Of a DNA stretch of 64,000 nt, positions 57,289 to 64,000 are shown piece by piece; within the stretch, counting starts at the first letter, position 1; every line of letters starts with the position of its first letter. The notes under the pieces are model-generated. The model did no database searches and was not told where the DNA came from. It was given only the letters and a program-made list of their open reading frames with translations. The stretch covers positions 124,001-188,000 of the forward strand of contig NZ_POSO01000001.1 in assembly GCF_002993975.1 (NCBI RefSeq), in the 5' to 3' direction. The DNA is from Apilactobacillus micheneri (GTDB lineage: Bacteria; Bacillota; Bacilli; Lactobacillales; Lactobacillaceae). Position numbers and translations under genes: made by a program.

Positions 57289-58197
57289 ATGAGAAAGAGA
57301 CTTAAATTTGTTCTTGGAACTTTATCAATGTTTCTTCTTGCTACAGTATTAACTGCTTGCAGTAGTGCTACTTCACCTTATAATTCTCATAAGAAGTTAG
57401 GACCTCAAATCAATTACACAGTTACTGGAATTGATGCTGGTGCTGGTATTATGGCTTCTACTCAAAATGCTTTAAAGGAATATCCTTTAGCAAAAAATAA
57501 TTGGCAATTACAAACAAGTTCTACTGCTGCTATGACAAGTACTTTAAGCAAAGCAATCAAATATAAGCAACCAATTGTTGTAACTGGTTGGCAACCACAT
57601 TGGATGTTCAAAAAATTCCCTATTAAATTCTTAAAAGATCCTAAGAATGTATATGGTAAAGCTGAACAAATCCATACCATTGCAAGAGTTGGCTTGAAGA
57701 AAGATAATCCTGGTGCTTATCAACTTCTAAAACAATTCCATTGGACCCCTGCTCAAATGTCTGATGTTATGTTAAAGACAAACGCTGGAGTTGATCCTAA
57801 AAAGGCTGCTGATGATTTCATTAAGAATAATCCAAAATTAGTAGCTGAATGGACTAAAGGTGTTCCAAAGGGAAATGGTAAGCCAATTAAATTATCTTAC
57901 GTAGCATGGGATTCTGAAATCGCATCTACTAATGTTATGGCTGAACTATTAAATCATTTAGGCTACAAGGCAAATATCCAAGCTCTAGAAATGCAACCAA
58001 TGTTTGCATCAATTGCAACTAACGCTGCTGATGCTTCACTAGCTGCTTGGTTACCAAACACTGCTGGTCTTTACATGAAACAATATAAAGGCAAGATTGA
58101 TGATGTTGGTACTAACCTAAATGGTGCTAAAGTTGGTTTGGCTGTTCCAAAATATATGAAGAATATCAATTCAATTGATGATTTAATCAATAAATAA
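57289..58197 (+). CDS. opuAC: Glycine betaine-binding lipoprotein
   Basis: 302-aa extracytoplasmic substrate-binding protein. A lipoprotein signal peptide with lipobox LTAC places the modified cysteine near residue 24. The body is the OpuAC fold with aromatic residues for quaternary ammonium binding, including VTGWQPHWMFKKF and YVAWDSEIAS. It is the last gene of the opuA operon, 15 bp after the permease gene, with a terminator after the stop. Confidence 0.93.
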   Translation: MRKRLKFVLGTLSMFLLATVLTACSSATSPYNSHKKLGPQINYTVTGIDAGAGIMASTQNALKEYPLAKNNWQLQTSSTAAMTSTLSKAIKYKQPIVVTGWQPHWMFKKFPIKFLKDPKNVYGKAEQIHTIARVGLKKDNPGAYQLLKQFHWTPAQMSDVMLKTNAGVDPKKAADDFIKNNPKLVAEWTKGVPKGNGKPIKLSYVAWDSEIASTNVMAELLNHLGYKANIQALEMQPMFASIATNAADASLAAWLPNTAGLYMKQYKGKIDDVGTNLNGAKVGLAVPKYMKNINSIDDLINK

Positions 58198-58201
58198 AAT
58201 T

Positions 58202-58237
58202 AAAAACCATTCACATAGCTTGTGAATGGTTTTTTGT
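58202..58237 (+). terminator. Terminator of the opuA operon
   Basis: AAAACCATTCACA pairs with TGTGAATGGTTTTTT. Confidence 0.87.
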
Positions 58238-58283
58238 ATATTATAGTTTTATATAGATTGTATTTATAAAATGAGGTGTTCTA

Positions 58284-60206
58284 ATGAATAATAATGAAAT
58301 TAGCGATTCAAAAATTAGAGACAATTTTTATGACGCTGTAAACGGTGAATGGATTAAAAATGCTGCCATTCCTAGTGATCATTCATCTACTGGTGGCTTT
58401 ATGGACTTAGTAGATAATATCGATAAAACATTAATGAATGATTTTGAAGACATAAAATCAGGTAAAATTAAGCCTCAAAATAATGATATGGTTGAATTTA
58501 AAAAACTATACGAATTAGCTACTGATTTTGATAAACGTGAACAAGATGGTGCAAAACCTGTTCAACCTATTTTAGAAAAAATTGAAAATATCAAATCATT
58601 TGATGATTTAAATAAACAATTAGCCAACTGGACTTTAGATGGTCTGCCCCTTCCATTCGACTTTGGTATTGAAGCTGACATGAAAAATGCTAAGTATAAT
58701 GCTTTATATGCAAGTGGAGCTGGCACTTTCTTACCAGATAAAACTTACTACGATAAAGAAAATCCTGCTGGTGCCAAATTAATGCCAGTATTTAAGGATA
58801 TGTCTAAGCAATTACTAGTCATGGCTGAATATAATGAAGCTCAAGCTAAAAATATTGTGGATTCTGCTGAAGAGTTTGACCGCTTAATTGCACCAAACAT
58901 TAAATCAGCCGAAGAAAGTGCTGATTTTACAAAAATGTATAATCCTATGTCATTTGATTCTTTATCAAATAAAGTAGATAAATTTGATTTAAATAGCTAT
59001 GTAAAAGGATTAATTGGACAAATCCCCGATCAAGTAATTGTATCAGAACCTGAATATTTTGATGCATTTAACAAAATTGTAAATGATGATACTTTTGCAA
59101 TGATGAAAAACTGGATGTTAGTTAAAGCAATTAACGCTTCCACTGGTCTTTTAACTGAAGAATTTAGACAAGTTGGTGGCGAATTCTCTAGAACATTATC
59201 TGGTAAGAAAGCATCAGTTAAGAAAGAAAAAGCTGCTTATTACCTTGCATCTGGAACTTTTGATCAAGTAATTGGTGATTACTATGGTCATAAGTACTTC
59301 GGTGAAAAAGCTAAACAAAATGTTCATGACATGGTTGTTAAAATGATTAATGTTTATGAAAAACGTTTAAGCAAGAACACTTGGTTAAGTAAAGATACTA
59401 AAGAAATGGCAATTAAGAAATTAAATGCCCTACAAATTCATGTTGGTTATCCAGATAAAATTAATCCACTTTTTGATACCTTCAAAGTTAATGGTAAAGA
59501 TGAAAATGGTGATTTATTTACTAATATTCATAACATTGGCAAACTAGTTATTAAACATGAATTTAGTAAATGGAATAAACCTGTCGATAAAAGCTTATGG
59601 GATATGAGTGCTAACACAGTTAATGCTTATTATTCACCATTAGAAAATGTAATCGTCTTCCCTGCTGCTATTTTACAAGCACCTTTCTATAGTCTAAAAC
59701 AATCATCTAGTGAAAACTTCGGTGGTATCGGTGCTGTCATTGCCCATGAAATTTCACATGCCTTTGATAATAATGGATGTCAATTTGATGAAGATGGTAA
59801 TCTAAATAATTGGTGGACTAAAGAAGATCATGAGCACTTTGATAAACTAGCTCAAAGCATGATTAAAGAATTCAATGGTATTCCATTTGCTGGACAAAAA
59901 GTTAATGGTAAACTTACAGTTTCTGAAAACATCGCTGATGGTGGTGGATTAAGTTGTGCAGAAGAAGCAGCTAAAGGCGAAGAAGATTGTAATTTACGTG
60001 ATTTCTTCATTAATTGGGCTAAAATTTGGCGTACTAAGTCAACTGAACAATTTAAACAATTATTATTATCAATTGACGTGCACGCTCCTTCTGAACTAAG
60101 AGCTCAAGTTCAAGTTAAAAACTTAGCTGATTTCTATACTACGTTTGATGTTAAACCTGATGATGGTATGTATATGAAACCTGAAGATCGAGTAAATATT
60201 TGGTAA
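58284..60206 (+). CDS. pepO: M13 family oligopeptidase PepO
   Basis: 640-aa zinc endopeptidase of the neprilysin type that cleaves oligopeptides. The zinc site HEISH is in VIAHEISHAFDNNG near 488-492, with the third ligand in ENIADGGG near 552. The substrate-binding NAYYSPLENVIVFPA is near 452. No signal peptide, so it is cytosolic, as in lactic acid bacteria. GAGGTG precedes ATG 58284. It is monocistronic. Confidence 0.95.
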   Translation: MNNNEISDSKIRDNFYDAVNGEWIKNAAIPSDHSSTGGFMDLVDNIDKTLMNDFEDIKSGKIKPQNNDMVEFKKLYELATDFDKREQDGAKPVQPILEKIENIKSFDDLNKQLANWTLDGLPLPFDFGIEADMKNAKYNALYASGAGTFLPDKTYYDKENPAGAKLMPVFKDMSKQLLVMAEYNEAQAKNIVDSAEEFDRLIAPNIKSAEESADFTKMYNPMSFDSLSNKVDKFDLNSYVKGLIGQIPDQVIVSEPEYFDAFNKIVNDDTFAMMKNWMLVKAINASTGLLTEEFRQVGGEFSRTLSGKKASVKKEKAAYYLASGTFDQVIGDYYGHKYFGEKAKQNVHDMVVKMINVYEKRLSKNTWLSKDTKEMAIKKLNALQIHVGYPDKINPLFDTFKVNGKDENGDLFTNIHNIGKLVIKHEFSKWNKPVDKSLWDMSANTVNAYYSPLENVIVFPAAILQAPFYSLKQSSSENFGGIGAVIAHEISHAFDNNGCQFDEDGNLNNWWTKEDHEHFDKLAQSMIKEFNGIPFAGQKVNGKLTVSENIADGGGLSCAEEAAKGEEDCNLRDFFINWAKIWRTKSTEQFKQLLLSIDVHAPSELRAQVQVKNLADFYTTFDVKPDDGMYMKPEDRVNIW

Positions 60207-60215
60207 TTAATATAA

Positions 60216-60250
60216 TAAAAAGAGCTAACTTTAAAAGTTAGCTCTTTTTA
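60216..60250. terminator. Bidirectional terminator
   Basis: AAAAAGAGCTAACTTT with its complement, between converging pepO and the ABC ATPase gene. Confidence 0.87.
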
Positions 60251-60251
60251 T

Positions 60252-61130
60252 TTACTTTTCACTTTCCTTTACTTTTTCTTTAAAAATCTCATCTAAAGTT
60301 GGATAATGTTGATTAAAAACTGGTATATAACCATCTTTAGTTACCTCATCAAAAATATATTTCCCAAAGCTCACATCATTTAATGTAAGTTGAGCAGAAT
60401 TTTCACTAGTAATTGCCAAATCCTTAATTCCATTCATACCTTTAAATCTTTGTAGATTATTATATCCAACAATATCTAATTTAGATCTACCAAATTGATT
60501 ATATATGTCTTTTAGAGTACCTTTTAAAACAGTCTTTCCATGGCTTAACATAACAACATAATCAGATAACTTTTCAACGTTTTCCATATTATGAGTAGAA
60601 AAGATAATCATTGTTCCTGACTTTTTAGCTTCCAACACTGCTTTAATTAATAGATCAGCATTAACTGGATCCAATCCTGAAAATGGTTCATCCAATATTA
60701 ATAAGTCTGGATTAAACATTAAACAAGCGATTAATTGAACTTTTTGTGCATTACCTTTAGAAAGACTTTCTACTTTATCTTCGATGTCACCAACTACATT
60801 TAATTTTTCCATCCATATTTTTAATTTTTCTAAAGCTTCAACACGTTTCATTCCATGCAAAGAAGCAAAATATATCATTTGACTTTTAATACTTTCTTTT
60901 AAATATAAACCACGTTCTTCTGGCATATAACCTATATTCAAATTATTATTTCTATGGATCTGACCATTACTAGGTTTTATAAAATCTAATAACATGTGAA
61001 AAGTTGTTGATTTTCCTGCACCATTTTGACCAATTAAGCTTAATATTTCTCCTTTATGCAATTGAAATGATAAATTACTAACTGCTTGAAATCCATCATA
61101 GTTTTTTGATACGTTTTTAAATTCAATCAA
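60252..61130 (-). CDS. ABC-2 exporter ATPase (NatA-like)
   Basis: About 292-aa ATPase. Walker A GQNGAGKST is near 35, signature LSKGNAQKVQ near 133 and LLILDEPFSGLDPVNA near 152. A C-terminal extension with PTLDEIFKEKV is typical of the NatA group. The start chosen is TTG 61130, 6 nt after GAGGTG; the GTG at 61139 lies inside that site. It is the last gene of a three-gene operon with two permeases. The substrate is unknown (sodium, drug or peptide). Confidence 0.87.
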   Translation of the reverse strand: MIEFKNVSKNYDGFQAVSNLSFQLHKGEILSLIGQNGAGKSTTFHMLLDFIKPSNGQIHRNNNLNIGYMPEERGLYLKESIKSQMIYFASLHGMKRVEALEKLKIWMEKLNVVGDIEDKVESLSKGNAQKVQLIACLMFNPDLLILDEPFSGLDPVNADLLIKAVLEAKKSGTMIIFSTHNMENVEKLSDYVVMLSHGKTVLKGTLKDIYNQFGRSKLDIVGYNNLQRFKGMNGIKDLAITSENSAQLTLNDVSFGKYIFDEVTKDGYIPVFNQHYPTLDEIFKEKVKESEK

Positions 61131-61149
61131 TGTAGACACCTCAAAATAA

Positions 61150-62013
61150 TTATCTAAATTTAAATCCTTCTATAAAAATATTCTTCTTTTTGTTGGATAA
61201 TAATCCATATTTAAAAACATGAATTGACTTAATATATAGTATATAAATAATAATAAGTTGAATAATTAATGTTGAATATGCAAATAAGTATGAAATATTT
61301 CCTGAAGCCATTAAAGGTGGTGTAAGCATTGATCCAACCGGAGGAAATAAGCAAGTAAAGTAAATCATTAAAAGCAAACCATTAACTTCATTCATCCCAG
61401 GAGCATAGTAAAGTAAAGACATAACAAAAATTTCCATCATCAAAAACATTGGAGGCATTGTAGCTGAACTAATTTGACTAGTATCAGTAATAAAACATGC
61501 AAATTGTACTGTCATTGCTAAAAATATAAACAAAGAAACAAATAATGCTAATATTGAATATACTATTAGTCCTATTTTTACATGACTTATGAATATAAAT
61601 AAAAAGTTATTATGCATTATTTTACTTAAACAAAATATGAATATTATATAAAAAATAATTTGGCAAGATAATAACATATATATTCCTAACATTTTACCGT
61701 TGATTTGTTCTTTTGCATCTACAATTGACATTAACATTTCAGATAACTTAGATGTTTTATCTCTTGCAACAGAATTTGCTATCATACCTACATAAATAAA
61801 ACAAAATAGGAATGTTAAAATCGGGATAGAAAGTCCCCAAACCATATTTATAAAATCAGAATTATGAAAATCAATTGTTAAATTTGCATATCTAAATAAT
61901 GCTGTAATAATAATTAAGGGTATAAAGACAAGTATCCAATAAGAAAAACTCTTAATTTGATTGAAAAATTCATGTCTGGCAACTGCAAGTAGTTGTTTCA
62001 TTTTAAAATTCAA
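61150..62013 (-). CDS. ABC-2 exporter permease (second)
   Basis: 287-aa membrane protein with six helices and the ABC-2 layout: an N-terminal helix, then a long segment, then five helices. VARDKTSKLSEMLMSIVDAKEQINGKMLG is the conserved cytosolic segment of NatB-like permeases. TTG 62013 follows GGAAGTGAT at proper spacing; the next ATG is 12 nt later and too far. It ends 11 bp before the GTG, or 20 bp before the TTG, of the ATPase gene. Confidence 0.82.
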   Translation of the reverse strand: MNFKMKQLLAVARHEFFNQIKSFSYWILVFIPLIIITALFRYANLTIDFHNSDFINMVWGLSIPILTFLFCFIYVGMIANSVARDKTSKLSEMLMSIVDAKEQINGKMLGIYMLLSCQIIFYIIFIFCLSKIMHNNFLFIFISHVKIGLIVYSILALFVSLFIFLAMTVQFACFITDTSQISSATMPPMFLMMEIFVMSLLYYAPGMNEVNGLLLMIYFTCLFPPVGSMLTPPLMASGNISYLFAYSTLIIQLIIIYILYIKSIHVFKYGLLSNKKKNIFIEGFKFR

Positions 62014-62034
62014 AATATCACTTCCATTTAATTT

Positions 62035-62829
62035 CTATTTAAATAAATGCTTTTTATGTTTTTTATTAAATAATCTAGCAAATATATATATTTCCAGAAG
62101 TTGAATAATACTTTCTAAAACTAATAAATAAATATTGTAATTATCAAATAACAATACTTTGGCACCAAAAAATTGCGATAAAATTGGTAAAAATATAGAA
62201 ATAATACTCAAACTTTTATCATAAAAATGAAAAACTATAAAAGCAGATATACCTATATATAAATAAATAGGAAATAAAGCGTATAAAATTTTTTTCTTGT
62301 TTTTAACAAAAATACTAATAAAAGAAGCAAATAAAACGGTCCATACAATTCCTAGTATCATTAGAATAAATAATTGGATTAATGTTATTGTCCCTATATA
62401 TGTATATATTTTTGAAAAAATTGTTTTAATTTCATTTTCATTAAAAATAGCGACTAAAAGTAAGACAAAATAAATTAATAAAGTAAAAAGCACTAAATTA
62501 ATAACACCTAAAATTTTACCGAATATAATATTCTTGGTGTTACTAATAGAATATAAATATTCATTAATTTTTGACGAACGATCATCAATTAATTCATTAC
62601 TAATGATGGGAGCAAAAAACATGGCAATAAATAATATTAAAGATACTATTATAGTTAATAAACTAAATTTAATATTATAACTATTAATAGCATTTTTATT
62701 TAACAAAAGCATTGTAAATAAAAAAATAGAAGTAGATATTGGTAGAGTAAACCAAATCCAATAAGACATTTTTTTAATATTAGTCTTAAAAGTAAATTTA
62801 GCGACTGAATTTAAATTATGCAAGTTCAT
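62035..62829 (-). CDS. ABC-2 exporter permease (first)
   Basis: 264-aa membrane protein with six helices, distantly similar to the next gene. It shares the segment NELIDDRSSKINEYLYSISNTKNIIFGKILG, matching the same place in the second permease. The two probably form a heterodimeric channel. It heads the operon. Its very high A/T and Phe/Ile/Leu content fits a membrane protein in this genome. Confidence 0.8.
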   Translation of the reverse strand: MNLHNLNSVAKFTFKTNIKKMSYWIWFTLPISTSIFLFTMLLLNKNAINSYNIKFSLLTIIVSLILFIAMFFAPIISNELIDDRSSKINEYLYSISNTKNIIFGKILGVINLVLFTLLIYFVLLLVAIFNENEIKTIFSKIYTYIGTITLIQLFILMILGIVWTVLFASFISIFVKNKKKILYALFPIYLYIGISAFIVFHFYDKSLSIISIFLPILSQFFGAKVLLFDNYNIYLLVLESIIQLLEIYIFARLFNKKHKKHLFK

Positions 62830-62891
62830 ATTAATACCATCCTATGTCTAATTATCATTAGATTAAAACTAATGATAATATAAGTCAATAC

Positions 62892-62929
62892 AAAAAAGGC
62901 TTCTTAAAAATTATTTAAGAAGCCTTTTA
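62892..62929 (-). terminator. Terminator of the MFS gene
   Basis: The stem AAAAGGCTTCTTAAA with its complement is followed by T6 on the minus strand. Confidence 0.85.
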
Positions 62930-62939
62930 ATAAAAACAT

Positions 62940-64000
62940 TTATTTTGCTTTTTTAGTATTTTTCAACATCAAAGCCATTATTAATCCAATAATTTCAATT
63001 ATAAAGAATGTAATGAAAACAACATGATAACCACTTTGTTGTGCTAATGCATGACTCATTCCACTAGATACATTATTAGTCATAACATTTGATAATATCA
63101 ATGTTGCGACCAACACTCCAGTAGATCCTAAAATTTGTCTAAAGGTACTAACCACTGCAGTTCCATCTGAAATAAATTCATTAGGTAGTGAATTAGCTCC
63201 CATTGTTACCGCTGGCATCATAACAAAGGCATTGCCACCTTCAATTAGGGCTGCAAGAATCATCATTGGCACTAAACTAATTGTGGCACCAACAATGCTT
63301 AATGTTCCCCAACCGATTAGGATCATTATCATTCCAATTAACATTACACGTTTAAAGCCAATCTTATCAGCTAATTTACCAGTAATTGGATTTAATAAAC
63401 TTAGTAAAATTGCTCCTGGTGCTAATGCTAAACCAGAAATGGTCTTAGAAACACCTAGAACATTTTGATAATATAATGGAAAAATAACTGTAACTACAAT
63501 TAAAGCAATATAAGAAGCTCCAGTTAATCCAATTGATAAATCATAATTAAAACTCTTTAATACTCTTAATTGTAGTAATGGTTGTTTAATTTTGAATTGT
63601 CTAAATACAAATACAACAATCATTAAAATACTTACGATCAATATAATCAAAGCGAGTGTTAAATCAATGTTAGCCTTCCCAATCATATTAACTACATACA
63701 AGATTCCAATTAGTCCGAATGACATAATAACTGATGTAATATCTAAATGACTTTCTTTTTGAGGCATAACATCTTTGATTGCATATAAAGAAATAATAAA
63801 TAGTATACTGATAATCACCATAAATACTATAAATAAACCTTTCCATGCAGAAAAATGTAGAACAATTGCTGAAAGAATAGGTCCACAAGCAAGTGCAGAC
63901 CCCATAATCAATCCAGCATATCCCATTGTAGAACCACGTTTTTCTTCAGGCGTGATATACAATAGAACTGATTGATAAGAAGGAAATAAAATTCCAACTG
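62940..64000 (-). CDS. MFS transporter, DHA2-like (5' end outside the window)
   Basis: The C-terminal ~353 residues of a drug:proton antiporter are visible. The frame is open to the window edge (VGILFPSYQSVLLYITPEEKRGS), so the true start lies beyond 64000. Conserved parts include the TM5 antiporter motif GLIMGSALACGPILSAIVL and the LADKIGFKRVMLIG loop. About 11 helices are seen here. The substrate is unknown. It is separate from the MFS genes at 9.6-10.9 and 43.4-44.8 kb. Confidence 0.87.
   Translation of the reverse strand, partial: VGILFPSYQSVLLYITPEEKRGSTMGYAGLIMGSALACGPILSAIVLHFSAWKGLFIVFMVIISILFIISLYAIKDVMPQKESHLDITSVIMSFGLIGILYVVNMIGKANIDLTLALIILIVSILMIVVFVFRQFKIKQPLLQLRVLKSFNYDLSIGLTGASYIALIVVTVIFPLYYQNVLGVSKTISGLALAPGAILLSLLNPITGKLADKIGFKRVMLIGMIMILIGWGTLSIVGATISLVPMMILAALIEGGNAFVMMPAVTMGANSLPNEFISDGTAVVSTFRQILGSTGVLVATLILSNVMTNNVSSGMSHALAQQSGYHVVFITFFIIEIIGLIMALMLKNTKKAK

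Noticed and set aside
1-64000. CRISPR arrays, tRNA/rRNA genes, insertion sequences or prophage
   Set aside because: Reading through the window I saw no regularly spaced direct repeats, cloverleaf genes, transposase motifs or phage structural genes.

Overview
The window is AT-rich, densely coded DNA from a low-GC Firmicute, almost certainly a member of the Lactobacillaceae. The evidence is the Lactobacillales-type gene families (PepO, DegV, YkoEDC, VIT pairs, OpuA, TrpXYZ), frequent TTG/GTG starts behind strong GGAGG sites, and Gram-positive RNA regulators (T-box, L-box, TPP and purine riboswitches). The archaeal-type PEP carboxylase and complete acetyl-DAP lysine pathway fit a heterofermentative lineage near Fructilactobacillus/Apilactobacillus or Leuconostoc; that placement is inference. 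I saw no rRNA, tRNA, insertion sequence, prophage or CRISPR array.

Layout. 1-4.9 kb: a membrane protein, an ABC-F ATPase, a glyoxalase-fold protein and a frameshifted amino-acid permease with a structured leader. 4.9-7.9 kb: a tryptophan leader-peptide attenuator followed by trpXYZ-type ABC transporter genes. 8-16 kb: an oxidoreductase, a MarR/MFS drug-efflux pair with a palindromic operator, a PEBP protein, a flavoprotein-like protein and a DD-carboxypeptidase. 16.1-19 kb: TPP riboswitch and ykoEDC (thiamine-precursor ECF transporter). 19.2-25.7 kb: asparaginase with a downstream protein built of four Sm-like repeats, a guanine riboswitch with an NCS2 nucleobase permease, a divergent aquaporin, DegV and DUF2798 proteins. 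26-33 kb: a nuclease-helicase that appears to start at ATT, a lactonase, a methionine T-box with mmuP-mmuM, and a PerR-type regulator.

33-50 kb is a lysine/aspartate block. A lysine riboswitch on the minus strand precedes lysA-dapH-deacetylase-dapA-dapB-aminotransferase-asd. Divergently placed are lysC (frameshifted) and dapF. Next come an MFS exporter and a second aminotransferase-PEP carboxylase operon, which could supply oxaloacetate and aspartate to the pathway. 50-64 kb carries tandem VIT transporters, peptidases of families M20, S9 and M13, a YibE/F pair, the OpuA glycine-betaine importer, an ABC-2 exporter, and an MFS gene cut by the window edge.

Five otherwise intact genes (APC permease, MFS, mmuM, lysC, second aminotransferase) are each split by what looks like a one-base loss. 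In every case the full-length gene becomes a multiple of three when one base is restored. This suggests sequencing or assembly error at least as strongly as real gene decay.
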